From: Nocardioides hwasunensis
GTDB lineage: Bacteria > Actinomycetota > Actinomycetes > Propionibacteriales > Nocardioidaceae
Length of the DNA stretch: 64,000 bases
Assembly: GCF_014779665.1 (NCBI RefSeq)
Contig: NZ_JACXYY010000001.1
Coordinates: 734,309 to 798,308 of the forward strand
Reading direction: 5' to 3'
Made by a program: the position numbers and the translations under genes. Under the pieces are notes generated by a model that was not told where the DNA came from, ran no database searches, and was given only the letters and a program-made list of their open reading frames with translations. Shown here one piece after another: positions 44,086 through 53,469 of the stretch. Numbering within the stretch: position 1 is the first letter of the stretch; each line of letters opens with the position of its first letter.

Positions 44086-44874
44086 GTGACGCCACTCGTC
44101 GCGAGCAACGCTCGCGTCAAGGAGGCTCGCAAGTTGAGCCGCCGCTCGGTACGCACCGAGCGGCGGCTCTTCCTCGCCGACGGCCCCAAGGCCGTCGAGG
44201 GGGCGCTGTCGATCGACGGCTGCGTGGTCGAGGTCTTCGCCACGCCTGCGGCATCCGACCAGTACGCCGACCTTCTGGCGGCCGCTGTCGTCCGCGTCGT
44301 CGACGAGCGTGCCCTCGCCTCGCTGTCGGACTCGGTCTCCCCGGCCGGGGTCGTGGCGCTGTGCCACCACATCGACGCACCGCTCGAGCACGTGGTCGCT
44401 GCCTCGCCGCGGCTGCTGGTCATCTGCGCCGACGTGCGCGACCCCGGAAATGCGGGCAACGTGATCCGGACGGCCGACGCTGCGGGGGCCGACGCGATCG
44501 TGCTCGCCGGACAGTCCGTCGACGCCTACAACCCCAAGACCGTGCGCAGCACGGTGGGCAGCCTGTTCCACCTGCCGTTCTCGGTCGAGCCCGACCCGGT
44601 TGCCGCGGTCCGCGCCGCCCAGGGTCGGGGCCTGACCGTCCTTGCCGCCGACGGAGCAGGGGACGTCGACCTGTTCGAGGCGGACCTCAGCGGCCCGACG
44701 GCCTGGCTCTTCGGCAACGAGGCGTGGGGCCTGCCCGAGGAGCTCGCGGTCCTGGCCGACCACCGGGTCGCGATCCCGATCCACGGGCGGGCCGAGAGCC
44801 TCAACCTCTCCACCGCCGCGGCGGTGTGCCTCTACGCCAGCGCCCGCGCGCAGCGCGCTCCCTCGCAGCGGTGA
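44086..44874 (+). CDS. SpoU-type 23S rRNA 2'-O-methyltransferase
   Basis: SAM-dependent rRNA ribose methylase of 262 aa. The N-terminal substrate domain (ASNARVKEARKLSRRSVRTE) is followed by the SPOUT motifs DVRDPGNAGNVIRTADAAGA, WLFGNEAWGLP and the final IPIHGRAESLNLSTAAAVCL. It follows the L20 gene by 5 bp with a GTG start, so it is translated with the ribosomal proteins. The organism has a second copy of this family at 706-1500; the target nucleotide of each is unknown. Confidence 0.92.
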   Translation: MTPLVASNARVKEARKLSRRSVRTERRLFLADGPKAVEGALSIDGCVVEVFATPAASDQYADLLAAAVVRVVDERALASLSDSVSPAGVVALCHHIDAPLEHVVAASPRLLVICADVRDPGNAGNVIRTADAAGADAIVLAGQSVDAYNPKTVRSTVGSLFHLPFSVEPDPVAAVRAAQGRGLTVLAADGAGDVDLFEADLSGPTAWLFGNEAWGLPEELAVLADHRVAIPIHGRAESLNLSTAAAVCLYASARAQRAPSQR

Positions 44875-44881
44875 TGCGGTC

Positions 44882-45148
44882 ATGATCCTCATCGATCCAC
44901 CAGCCGTGCCGAGGTGGGACCGGCTCTGGTCCCACCTCGCCAGCGACACGTCGTACGCCGAGCTGCACGCGTTCGCTGCCGCCCACGGCATCCCGCCGCG
45001 GGGCTGGGACCGCGACCACTACGACGTGCCCGCCGACCACTACGACGCGATGGTCGCCGCCGGGGCCGTCCCGGTGACCTCCCGCGAGCTGGTGGCAGCC
45101 CTGCGCGCCGCGGGGTTGCGTCGCCCGAAGGCGAGCACACGCGGCTAG
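44882..45148 (+). CDS. DUF4031 domain protein
   Basis: Protein of 88 aa opening MILIDPPAVP and continuing HLASDTSYAELHAFAAAHGI, then GWDRDHYDVPADHYDAMVAAG, which is the DUF4031 pattern. The His/Asp/Tyr-rich centre looks enzymatic or metal-binding, but no activity is assigned. It starts 7 bp after the methylase gene, and its stop TAG forms the start of the TAGGGT hexamer for the kinase gene. Confidence 0.85.
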   Translation: MILIDPPAVPRWDRLWSHLASDTSYAELHAFAAAHGIPPRGWDRDHYDVPADHYDAMVAAGAVPVTSRELVAALRAAGLRRPKASTRG

Positions 45149-45158
45149 GGTCGGGCGC

Positions 45159-46232
45159 GTGACGAAGGAGAGCCGGCGGGTCGACAGCGCACCCACCCGG
45201 CTGCGCTCGCTGGCCGACGCCTACCCCGACGGGATCCTGGGTGCGACCCGTGACGGGATCGTCACGATCCTCAACGCCCAGGGGGCTGCGCTGCTCGGCG
45301 TCGACGCCCACGTGGCGCTGGGGCTGCCCCTGCCCGAGGTGCTGCGGTTGCTGGACCAGGACGGCAAGACCTGGCTCGAGATGAACCGCCCCTTCGAGAG
45401 CATCTCGATCGTGCGCGGCGTGCCGGAGCAGTCGTGGCTCAACGCGTCGGGGGAGGAGGTGCTGACGACCGCCAAGCTGGTGCGCGAGGGCGAGCTCGGC
45501 CAGGTGCTCGGCATCGCCGTCGGTCTCCGGAGCGGACGTGGGCGGGCGCGCCTGGACCGCGAGCGCTCGGACCTCGTGGCCATGGTCGCCCACGAGCTCC
45601 GCTCGCCACTGACGGGAGTCAAGGGGTTCGTCCAGGCCCTGCTCAACCGCTGGGACAAGCTCACCGACGACCAGCGCAAGCTGATGCTCACCACCGTCAA
45701 CGCCGACGCCGACCGACTCGCCCGGCTCATCGCCGAGCTGCTCGACGTGGCCCGCATCGACACCGACCGCCTCCAGCTCTACCCACGTGAGTCCTCGGCC
45801 GAGGTCCTGGTGCGCCGCGTCGTCGACTCGATCGAGGCGGGGACCTCGCGCGAGGTCGGGCTCGAGGTCGAGGACTCCCTCCCGGAGGTCTTCGCCGACC
45901 CGGACAAGTTCACCCAGGTCGTCACCAACCTCGTCGAGAACGCCATCCGCCACGGCCAGGGTCACGTCAGCCTGACGCTCGCGCACTCTCCCAGCCTCGA
46001 CGGCGTACGCCTGATGGTCGACGACGAGGGCGACGGGATCCCGGTCGAGCTCCGACGACGGGTGTTCACGAAGTTCTGGACCACCGGGGACGCCGGCGGC
46101 ACCGGGCTGGGCATGTACATCGTCGGGGGCCTCGCCCGCGCCCACGGAGGCTGGGTCACCATCGACGACGCCCCGGGCGGCGGCGCGCGGGTGATGGTCG
46201 ACTGGCCGCGCGAGGACCAGCGGCCGGACTGA
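45159..46232 (+). CDS. cytoplasmic sensor histidine kinase (PAS-HK)
   Basis: Soluble two-component kinase of 357 aa with no transmembrane helix. Residues 15-125 form a PAS-like sensor (GILGATRDGIVTILNAQGAA), followed by the HisKA dimerisation domain with phospho-acceptor His145 in AHELRSPLTG, then HATPase (DPDKFTQVVTNLVENAIRH as N box, DDEGDGIP and GGTGLGMYIV as G boxes). GTG start with TAGGGT 7 nt upstream. The response regulator gene follows after 66 bp but has its own promoter and another kinase, so pairing is uncertain. Confidence 0.9.
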   Translation: MTKESRRVDSAPTRLRSLADAYPDGILGATRDGIVTILNAQGAALLGVDAHVALGLPLPEVLRLLDQDGKTWLEMNRPFESISIVRGVPEQSWLNASGEEVLTTAKLVREGELGQVLGIAVGLRSGRGRARLDRERSDLVAMVAHELRSPLTGVKGFVQALLNRWDKLTDDQRKLMLTTVNADADRLARLIAELLDVARIDTDRLQLYPRESSAEVLVRRVVDSIEAGTSREVGLEVEDSLPEVFADPDKFTQVVTNLVENAIRHGQGHVSLTLAHSPSLDGVRLMVDDEGDGIPVELRRRVFTKFWTTGDAGGTGLGMYIVGGLARAHGGWVTIDDAPGGGARVMVDWPREDQRPD

Positions 46233-46298
46233 CTACCTCCACAGAACCTTCACGAGTCGTCCCCACATCCCGCGCAGCTCGCCTCCTAGGGTCGTGGC

Positions 46299-47030
46299 AT
46301 GACGTCGACGAAGGCCCCCCGGCGAGCACTGGTGGTCGAGGACGAGCGCACCATCAACGACGCGCTCACCCAGCGGCTGCGGGCCGAGGGCTTCGACGTG
46401 GAGCAGGCCTTCGACGGGCCCACCGCCGTGGATCTGGCCGCGACGACGCGACCCGACGTCGTCCTGCTCGACGTGATGCTGCCCGGGTTCGACGGCCTCG
46501 AGGTGTGTCGACGCATCCAGGCGACCCGCCCGGTCCCGGTCCTGATGCTGACGGCCCGGGACGACGAGGCCGACGTGCTGGTCGGGCTGGGTGTCGGCGC
46601 CGACGACTACCTCACCAAGCCGTTCTCCCTGCGCGAGGTCGTCGCCCGTGTCGCCGCGCTGCTGCGTCGCGTCGACCGGGCCGCCGCTCTCGCGGACGAG
46701 CGCCCGGCCGTCATCGAGGTCGGCGCCCTGTCTATCGACCCCGGCACCCGGCGTACGACGGTCGCGGGCGAGAGCGTGCACCTCACCCCCACCGAGTTCG
46801 ACCTGCTGCTCTGCCTGGCTCGCGCCGCGGGTCAGGTGCTCGCCCGCGAACGGCTGCTGCGCGAGGTGTGGGACTGGGGTGATGCCTGGGGGAGCGCCAG
46901 CGCCTCCCGGACGGTCGACAGCCACGTGAAGGCACTGCGGAGCAAGGTCGGAGGTGAGCGGATCCGGACCGTGCACGGGGTGGGCTACGCCCTCGAGGCC
47001 GTCGGACCCACCGGGCAGGGCCGGGCATGA
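46299..47030 (+). CDS. OmpR/PhoB-family response regulator
   Basis: Two-component regulator of 243 aa. The receiver domain has acidic residues EDE near 16-18, phospho-acceptor Asp58 in VLLDVML, the conserved Thr in LMLTARDD and Lys in YLTKPFSLRE. The C-terminal winged helix (about 140-240) ends with SRTVDSHVKALRSK and RTVHGVGYALE. TAGGGT 6 nt before the ATG indicates a leaderless start. The stop overlaps the second kinase gene as ATGA, pairing it with that kinase. Confidence 0.95.
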   Translation: MTSTKAPRRALVVEDERTINDALTQRLRAEGFDVEQAFDGPTAVDLAATTRPDVVLLDVMLPGFDGLEVCRRIQATRPVPVLMLTARDDEADVLVGLGVGADDYLTKPFSLREVVARVAALLRRVDRAAALADERPAVIEVGALSIDPGTRRTTVAGESVHLTPTEFDLLLCLARAAGQVLARERLLREVWDWGDAWGSASASRTVDSHVKALRSKVGGERIRTVHGVGYALEAVGPTGQGRA

Positions 47031-49645
47031 GCACCCGGCTCGACACCGTCACCAGCCTCAAGGTCAAGCTCGGCCTCCTCGTCGCCGTGTCCGTCGTGGC
47101 TGCGGTCCTGCTCACGCTCCTCGGCTCCGCGGCCCACGTCCCGGCGCTCCTCGTGCTCCCGGTCAGCGTCGCGCTCGCCCTGGGGGTCACCCAGCTCCTG
47201 GCGGCCGGCATGGTCGCGCCACTGCGTCGGATGACCGAGGTGACGCGGGCGATGGCCCGTGGTGACTACACCGGCCGGGTACGCACGACCGCCACCGACG
47301 AGGTCGGGCAGCTCGCCGCCGCCTTCAACCGGATGGCCGAGGACCTCGCCACCGTCGACCGCGAGCGCCGGGACCTCATCGCCACCGTCTCGCACGAGCT
47401 GCGCACGCCACTCACCGCCATGACGGCACTCCTCGAGAACCTCGCCGACGGCGTGGTCCCCGCCGACCCCGACCACCTCCGTGCCGCGCTGGACCAGGCC
47501 GAGCGGCTCGGCCGGCTGGTCGACGACCTGCTGCAGCTCTCCCGCCTCGAGGCGGGCGTCGTGGAGCTCGACCGCCAGGACCTGGTCCTGCACGCCCTCG
47601 TCGAGGAGTCCGTCGGGCAGGTGGTCTCCGCCGGCCGGGCGGGGGAGTTCGACGTCGTGGTCGGCGAGGACCTCGTGGTGCCCGGCGATCCGGCCCGGAT
47701 CAGGCAGCTGCTCGTCAACGTCCTGGACAACGCAGCACGGCACGCCCCCGCCGGCACGGCGGTGCGCATCACCGCCGGTGCGGGGGATCGTGGCTGGTGG
47801 CTCGAGGTCGCGGACGACGGCGGGGGAGTCGCCCCCGCCGACCGCGAGCGGGTCTTCGACCGTTTCGGCACCGACGGCGCCGGCGGCACCGGTCTCGGCC
47901 TCGCCGTAGCCCGGTGGGTCGCCCAGCTGCACGGCGGCACCCTGCGCTTCCTCGACCCGGCCGACGGCCAGGGCGCGCGACTGCGGCTGCAGGTCGACCA
48001 CCCGACATCCACGTCCGCTCCCTCCTCCGTCCCAATCCCGTCGAGCACCCCGGAGCCCGGCATGACCACGACCGCAACAGGTCCCGACCGACCGTCCGCT
48101 CCCGACCCCGGCCCATCCACGACCGGCGGGCTCGACGCGCTCTTCGGCCGCTTCTGGCCCGATCGCGGAGTGCCCTCCGGGCTCCGCACGGTCGGTGCGT
48201 GCGCCGCTGCCGGTCTCGTGGCCGGTCTGGTGCTGTCCTTCACGGCCATCGGGATCACGTGGGCGCTCGTCGCGATCGTCTGCGGCGTGGCCGCGCTGGC
48301 GACCGCCCGTCGGCGCCGCGAGCCCTGGACCCTGCTCTGCGCCGGTCTGGCGCTGCTGCTCGTGCTGCCGACCGCCCTCCTCGACGCGTGGTGGGTCCAG
48401 TCGCTGGGCCTCGTCGCGGCGACGGCGGTCTTCCTGTGTGGCGTCACCGGCGCGCGCACCATGCCCGGGATCCTGCTGACCGGCGTCTCCTGGCCACTCG
48501 CCTCGCTGCGGGGGCTTCCGTGGTTCGGCCGGTCGCTCCGCCTCGCCGGGTCCGGCAGTCGCACGCCCGCCGTCGTCCGCACCGCTGCCTGGTCGTTGCT
48601 CGGGCTCGGGGTCTTCGGCACGATCTTCGCCAGCGCCAACCCCGTCTTCGGGTCGTGGGTCGACCAGCTCGTCCCCCACCTGACCTTCAACGACCTCGTG
48701 GGCCGGGCCTTCCTCGCGTGCTTCGTCTTCGCCGCGACCCTCGGGGCCGCCTACCTGGCGCTCAACCCCTCGGACGTCGAGGTGCTGGGTGGTCGACGCC
48801 CGGCCACGCTGACCAACCGGTTCGAGTGGCTCGTCCCCGTGCTCGTCGTCGACGCCGTGTTCATCGCCTTCATCGCCGCCCAGGCCCGCGCCCTGGTCGG
48901 GGGTCGTGACTACATCGAGGCCACCACCGGTCTGACGTACGCCGACTTCGTGCACCAGGGCTTCGGGCAGCTGACCCTCGCCACCGCGCTGACCGTGCTG
49001 GTGGTGTGGGTCGCGTCCCGACGAGCCGGCGACACCCGGACCGACCGTCGCTGGCTGCTCGGATCCGTCGGGCTGCTCTGTGGCCTGACGCTCCTCGTCG
49101 TGGCGTCGGCGCTGCGGGGCATGGCCGTCTACCAGGACGCCTACGGCTTCACCACGCTCCGGCTCTTCGTCGACGTCTTCGAGGGCTGGCTCGGGTTCGT
49201 GGTGCTCGCGATCATGGTCGCCGGCGTGGCCGGGCGCGGATCGTGGCTGCCGCGGATCGCTCTGGTGTCCGGCGCTGTCGCGCTCATCGGCCTGGCCGCG
49301 ATCAACCCCGACGCCTGGGTCGCCGGACGCAACCTCGACCGCTACGAGGCCACCGGGAAGCTCGACCTCTCCTACCTGCAGGACCTCTCGGCAGACGCCA
49401 CACCGGTCATCGCGGAGCGGCTGCCCGACGACGTGGCCCGCTGTGTCCTGGGCCTCGTCCCGTGGAACGACATGCGGCCCGAGACCCTCGACGACCCGCG
49501 CGCGTGGAACCTCGCCCGCAGCCGCGCCGAGGGCCCGCTGACCGCCCTCGGCCTGCTGCCGGCCCAGCCCGGGACGTCGTACGCCGCCGGGGAGACCCCG
49601 CCGGTCGACGAATGTGCTGGCGTGTGGGCGGCCATCGGGGAGTAG
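47027..49645 (+). CDS. sensor histidine kinase fused to DUF4153/DUF4173 membrane domain
   Basis: Very large hybrid of 872 aa. Residues 1-335 are a normal membrane kinase: two helices (about 12-35 and 38-60), HAMP (PLRRMTEVTRAMARGDY), HisKA with His123 in SHELRTPLT, and HATPase ending GTGLGLAVARWV. A Pro/Ser/Thr linker (about 325-365) leads to a polytopic domain (about 385-790, ten or more helices) of the DUF4153/DUF4173 family. The reading frame is continuous; an in-frame ATG at 48062 in the linker could also start a shorter product. The gene overlaps the response regulator by 4 bp. Usually the two halves are separate genes. Confidence 0.9.
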   Translation: MSTRLDTVTSLKVKLGLLVAVSVVAAVLLTLLGSAAHVPALLVLPVSVALALGVTQLLAAGMVAPLRRMTEVTRAMARGDYTGRVRTTATDEVGQLAAAFNRMAEDLATVDRERRDLIATVSHELRTPLTAMTALLENLADGVVPADPDHLRAALDQAERLGRLVDDLLQLSRLEAGVVELDRQDLVLHALVEESVGQVVSAGRAGEFDVVVGEDLVVPGDPARIRQLLVNVLDNAARHAPAGTAVRITAGAGDRGWWLEVADDGGGVAPADRERVFDRFGTDGAGGTGLGLAVARWVAQLHGGTLRFLDPADGQGARLRLQVDHPTSTSAPSSVPIPSSTPEPGMTTTATGPDRPSAPDPGPSTTGGLDALFGRFWPDRGVPSGLRTVGACAAAGLVAGLVLSFTAIGITWALVAIVCGVAALATARRRREPWTLLCAGLALLLVLPTALLDAWWVQSLGLVAATAVFLCGVTGARTMPGILLTGVSWPLASLRGLPWFGRSLRLAGSGSRTPAVVRTAAWSLLGLGVFGTIFASANPVFGSWVDQLVPHLTFNDLVGRAFLACFVFAATLGAAYLALNPSDVEVLGGRRPATLTNRFEWLVPVLVVDAVFIAFIAAQARALVGGRDYIEATTGLTYADFVHQGFGQLTLATALTVLVVWVASRRAGDTRTDRRWLLGSVGLLCGLTLLVVASALRGMAVYQDAYGFTTLRLFVDVFEGWLGFVVLAIMVAGVAGRGSWLPRIALVSGAVALIGLAAINPDAWVAGRNLDRYEATGKLDLSYLQDLSADATPVIAERLPDDVARCVLGLVPWNDMRPETLDDPRAWNLARSRAEGPLTALGLLPAQPGTSYAAGETPPVDECAGVWAAIGE

Positions 49646-49758
49646 CATCGGCCGCGTGGACACGAGCTTGCGATTTCTGCGCCCCGGACCCGGGCCGGCG
49701 GGCAGCTGACGTCATCGGGTCCGGGGAGTCCCCGTCCGACCCGACGCTCATCCACTTC

Positions 49759-49764
49759 TAGACT
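49759..49764 (+). promoter_or_regulatory. candidate -10 hexamer upstream of pheS
   Basis: TAGACT, 37 nt before the pheS ATG, with no good -35 at 17 bp. It is the best -10-like sequence in the 156-bp gap (49646-49801) after the kinase-DUF4173 gene, which also holds a GC-rich dyad around 49718-49743 and no T-tract. Confidence 0.35.
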
Positions 49765-49801
49765 CTGCGGCGACATCGGTAGCGCCGCGCGAAAGAGAGC
49801 C

Positions 49802-50899
49802 ATGTCCGGCCCCAACACTGACTACGACCCTGTCGAAGTGACCCCGCTCAAGGCCGAGCAGGTCGAGGCGATGCGCGAGGCCGCGCTCGCCGCAATCGCC
49901 GACGCTCGAGACCTCGATGCCCTCAAGCAGGTCCGCCTCGACCACAACGGCGACCGGTCGCCGCTCGCGCTCGCCAACCGCGAGATCGGCGCGCTCCCGC
50001 CGCAGGCCCGCAAGGATGCCGGCCAGCGCGTCGGCCAGGCGCGCGGCGCGATCAACCAGGCCCTCGCCGCTCGGCAGGCCGTGCTCGAGGCCGAGCACGA
50101 GGAGCGGATGCTGGTCGAGGAGACCGTCGACGTCTCGCTGCCGACCACGCGTCGCCGCCGCGGGAGCCGTCATCCGCTGACGCTGCAGTCCGAGCTCATC
50201 GCCGACCTCTTCGTGGCCATGGGCTACGAGGTCGCCGAGGGCCCGGTCGTCGAGGCCGAGTGGCTCAACTTCGATGCCCTCAACCTCGGCCCGGACCACC
50301 CGGCACGCACGATGCAGGACACGTTCTGGACCGAGCCGGCCGAGGACCACCTCGTCCTGCGCACGCAGACCTCGCCGGTGCAGGCGCGCACGATGCTGAC
50401 CCGCACGCCACCGATCTACGTCGTGTGTCCAGGTCGGGTGTTCCGCACCGACGAGTACGACGCCACGCACTCGCCGATGTTCCACCAGGTCGAGGGCCTC
50501 GTGGTCGACGAGGGCATCACGATGGCGCACCTCAAGGGCACGCTCGACCACTTCGCCTCGCAGCTGTTCGGCGACGGCATCACGACGCGCTTCCGCCCGT
50601 CCTACTTCCCCTTCACCGAGCCGTCGGCCGAGGTCGACGTGCTGTGCTTCGTGTGCCTCGGCGTCGACGCGGCCGCCTGCCGCACCTGTCGTGGGGAGGG
50701 GTGGATCGAGTGGGGTGGCTGCGGCGTCGTCAACCCGCGCGTGCTGGTCGCGTGCGGCGTCGACCCCGAGGTCTACAGCGGCTTCGCGTTCGGCATGGGG
50801 ATCGACCGGTCGTTCATGTTCCGCCACGACCTGGGTGACCTGCGCCCGCTCTTCGAGGGCGACGTCCGGTTCAGCAGCGCCTTCGGCACCGAGATCTGA
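49802..50899 (+). CDS. pheS: phenylalanyl-tRNA synthetase alpha subunit
   Basis: Catalytic alpha subunit of 365 aa, charging tRNA-Phe. After an N-terminal coiled coil (residues 10-110) the class II domain shows [19 protein letters not shown], motif 2 [18 protein letters not shown] and [20 protein letters not shown], and motif 3 at [25 protein letters not shown] binds the amino acid. The alpha subunit includes a Cys-rich segment ([19 protein letters not shown]), typical of bacterial PheS. pheT follows 15 bp later. Confidence 0.97.
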   Translation: MSGPNTDYDPVEVTPLKAEQVEAMREAALAAIADARDLDALKQVRLDHNGDRSPLALANREIGALPPQARKDAGQRVGQARGAINQALAARQAVLEAEHEERMLVEETVDVSLPTTRRRRGSRHPLTLQSELIADLFVAMGYEVAEGPVVEAEWLNFDALNLGPDHPARTMQDTFWTEPAEDHLVLRTQTSPVQARTMLTRTPPIYVVCPGRVFRTDEYDATHSPMFHQVEGLVVDEGITMAHLKGTLDHFASQLFGDGITTRFRPSYFPFTEPSAEVDVLCFVCLGVDAAACRTCRGEGWIEWGGCGVVNPRVLVACGVDPEVYSGFAFGMGIDRSFMFRHDLGDLRPLFEGDVRFSSAFGTEI

Positions 50900-50914
50900 G
50901 AGGGGAGAACCGAG

Positions 50915-53401
50915 ATGAAGGCATCCCTGTCCTGGATCCTGGACTACGTCGACGTGCCCGAGGGCACGACGACCGAGCACCTCACCGACCGACTCACCCT
51001 CACCGGGCTCAAGCTCGAGGCGATCGAGAGCCCAGGTCGCGAGATCACCGGTCCGCTGGTGATCGGTCGCGTGCTGACGATGGAGCCCGAGCCGCAGAAG
51101 AACGGCAAGACCATCAACTGGTGCACCGTCGACGTCGGTGACGCCAACGGCACCGGGGAGCCGCAGGGCATCGTCTGCGGTGCGCACAACTTCGAGCCCG
51201 GCGACCTCGTCGTCACGGTGCTGCCCGGTGGCGTGCTGCCCGGCGGCTTCGAGATCGGCGCCCGCAAGACCTACGGGCACATGTCCGCCGGCATGATCTG
51301 CTCGGCCCGCGAGCTCGGCCTCGGCGACGACCACGACGGCATCATCGTGCTGCCCGCCGACGCGGGGGAGCCCGGCCAGGACGCGCGCGCGGTCCTCGGC
51401 CTCGACGAGGAGACCATCGAGTTCGAGATCAACCCCGATCGGGCCTACGCGCTCTCCCTGCGCGGCATCGCCCGCGAGGTGCTGGTCTCGGTCGACGGTG
51501 CCAGCAACCTCCGCGACCCCGCCGTCCGTGACACCCCGGCAGCCAATGCCGACGGCCACCCGGTCGTGGTCGAGGACGCCGAGGGCTGCCCGGTCTTCGT
51601 GGCCCGCAAGGTCACCGGCTTCGACCCGACGGCCTCCACGCCTGACTTCATGGTCCGACGGATCACCGCCGCCGGGATGCGGCCGATCTCGCTCGCCGTC
51701 GACGTCACCAACTACGTCATGCTCGAGACCGGTCGCCCCATCCACGGCTACGACGCCGACAACCTCGAGGGCGCGATCGTCGTACGACGCGCGCGCGATG
51801 GCGAGACGCTGACCACCCTCGACGGCGCGAAGCGCGCGCTCGACCCGGCCGACCTGGTCGTCACCGATGACTCGGGGATCATCGGCCTCGGCGGCGTCAT
51901 GGGCGGCGAGACGACCGAGATCTCGGGATCGACCACCTCGATCCTGGTCGAGGCCGCCCACTGGGACGCGGTGTCGATGTTCCGCACCGGGCGGCGCCAC
52001 AAGATCACCTCCGAGGCCGGCAAGCGCAACGAGCGCGGGGTCGACCCGACGATCTGCGAGGCGGCGGCCGACCGCGTGGTCGAGCTCCTCGTGGAGCACG
52101 GCGGCGCTCAGGCCGACCCGGGAGTGACGGTCGTCGGCACGCCGCCGCAGATGCCCGTCGTCGAGGTCCCCGGAGACCTGGCCGAGCGGGTGTCGGGCAT
52201 GCCGATCAGCGAGGAGCGCAGCATCGAGTGCCTGCGCGCCATCGGCTGCGAGGTCTCGGGCTCCGGCACCCTGTCGGTCACGCCGCCGCCGTGGCGGCCC
52301 GACCTCACCGACGCGCAGGACTTCTCCGAGGAGGTCGTGCGACTCGTCGGCTACGACCGGATCCCGTCAGTGCTCCCCACGCCCCCGTCGGGGCGCGGCC
52401 TCACCCGGGCGCAGCAGCTGCGTCGCCGGATCGGGCGCACGCTCGCCGGCGAGGGCTTCGTGGAGGTCGTCACCTTCCCGTTCGTCGGCACGACCGACCT
52501 CGACGACCTCGGCGTGCCTGCCGACGACCCGCGTCGCGACCTGCTGCAGCTCTCCAACCCGCTGAGCGCCGAGGCGGCATACCTGACCACGACCCTGCTT
52601 CCCGGCGTGCTCCGCGCGGCCGGCAAGAACGTCGGTCACGGCAACGCCGACGTGGCCATCTTCGAGACCGGGACGGTCACGCTGCCGCGCCACGCCGGTC
52701 CGGCCGCCATCCTGCCGGTCGACCGTCGGCCCACGGAGGAGGAGTTCGCGGCGCTCGACGCCGCGCTGCCCGCCCAGCCGTTCCACCTGGCCGTGGTCGC
52801 GGCCGGCGACGCCGTCGCAGGTGGCTGGTGGGGCGAGGCCCGACCGGTCGAGTGGGCGGATGCCGTCGAGGCGGTCCGCGCCGTGGCGGCTGCTCTCGGG
52901 CTGGACGTGTCCGCCTCCGCGGTCGAGCTGGCGCCCTGGCACCCCGGCCGGTGTGCGGAGCTCTCCGTCGAGGGTCAGGTCATCGGCCACGCCGGCGAGG
53001 TGCACCCCAGCGTGTGCCAGTCCTTCGGCCTGCCGAAGCGCACCGTGGCGGCCGAGGTCGACCTCGACGTCCTCATCGAGCGGTCGGTCCACCTGCGCCG
53101 GGCGCCCGCGTTCTCGTCGTACCCGGTCGCCAAGGAGGACGTCGCCCTCGTGGTCGACTCCTCCGTGGCCGCCGCCGACGTCGAGGCGGCCCTCCGCGAG
53201 GGTGCCGGCGAGCTGCTCGAGTCGGTCCGGCTCTTCGACGTCTTCACCGGCGAGCAGGTCGGCGAGGGCCGCAAGTCCCTCGCTTACGCCCTGCGCTTCC
53301 GCGCCGCCGACCGGACGCTGAAGGAGGGCGAGGCGGCCACCGCCCGCGACGCGGCGATCGCCCTGGCGGCCGAGCGGACCGGCGCGGTCCAGCGCGCCTG
53401 A
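50915..53401 (+). CDS. pheT: phenylalanyl-tRNA synthetase beta subunit
   Basis: Beta subunit of 828 aa. Domains in order: an N-terminal tRNA-binding EMAP-II-like domain (about 40-155, GPLVIGRVLTMEPEP and CGAHNFEPGDLVVTVLPGG), B3/B4 with the editing site (about 215-385, FMVRRITAAGMRPISLAVD), B5 helix-turn-helix (about 410-475) and the C-terminal anticodon-binding FDX-ACB domain (about 735-828, FSSYPVAKEDVALVVD). ATG at 50915 follows GAGGGGAGA. Terminated by the long hairpin just downstream. Confidence 0.97.
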   Translation: MKASLSWILDYVDVPEGTTTEHLTDRLTLTGLKLEAIESPGREITGPLVIGRVLTMEPEPQKNGKTINWCTVDVGDANGTGEPQGIVCGAHNFEPGDLVVTVLPGGVLPGGFEIGARKTYGHMSAGMICSARELGLGDDHDGIIVLPADAGEPGQDARAVLGLDEETIEFEINPDRAYALSLRGIAREVLVSVDGASNLRDPAVRDTPAANADGHPVVVEDAEGCPVFVARKVTGFDPTASTPDFMVRRITAAGMRPISLAVDVTNYVMLETGRPIHGYDADNLEGAIVVRRARDGETLTTLDGAKRALDPADLVVTDDSGIIGLGGVMGGETTEISGSTTSILVEAAHWDAVSMFRTGRRHKITSEAGKRNERGVDPTICEAAADRVVELLVEHGGAQADPGVTVVGTPPQMPVVEVPGDLAERVSGMPISEERSIECLRAIGCEVSGSGTLSVTPPPWRPDLTDAQDFSEEVVRLVGYDRIPSVLPTPPSGRGLTRAQQLRRRIGRTLAGEGFVEVVTFPFVGTTDLDDLGVPADDPRRDLLQLSNPLSAEAAYLTTTLLPGVLRAAGKNVGHGNADVAIFETGTVTLPRHAGPAAILPVDRRPTEEEFAALDAALPAQPFHLAVVAAGDAVAGGWWGEARPVEWADAVEAVRAVAAALGLDVSASAVELAPWHPGRCAELSVEGQVIGHAGEVHPSVCQSFGLPKRTVAAEVDLDVLIERSVHLRRAPAFSSYPVAKEDVALVVDSSVAAADVEAALREGAGELLESVRLFDVFTGEQVGEGRKSLAYALRFRAADRTLKEGEAATARDAAIALAAERTGAVQRA

Positions 53402-53415
53402 TCCAGCCCCACGAC

Positions 53416-53464
53416 GCCGACACGGGGCGTTGAGTCTCCCGGAGACTCAACGCCCAGTGTCGGC
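53416..53464. terminator. near-perfect 49-bp palindrome, bidirectional terminator
   Basis: GCCGACAC, then GGGCGTTGAGTCTCC, one base, GGAGACTCAACGCCC, then GTGTCGGC: arms of 8 and 15 bp each side, broken only by one G-A mismatch (53424/53456). It separates pheT from the convergent isomerase-family gene 5 bp later. No T-tract. In design it resembles the hairpin at 4820-4872. Confidence 0.8.
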
Positions 53465-53469
53465 TCCCG

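Noticed and set aside
48062..49645. Separate gene for the DUF4173 domain starting at an ATG in the linker
   Set aside because: The frame is open without a stop from the kinase, and no ribosome-binding site precedes 48062. Kept as a possible internal start only.
49656..49709. 18-codon GTG ORF upstream of pheS with one Phe, possible leader peptide
   Set aside because: Only a single Phe codon, no run of Phe, no terminator hairpin with T-tract after it, and no ribosome-binding site.
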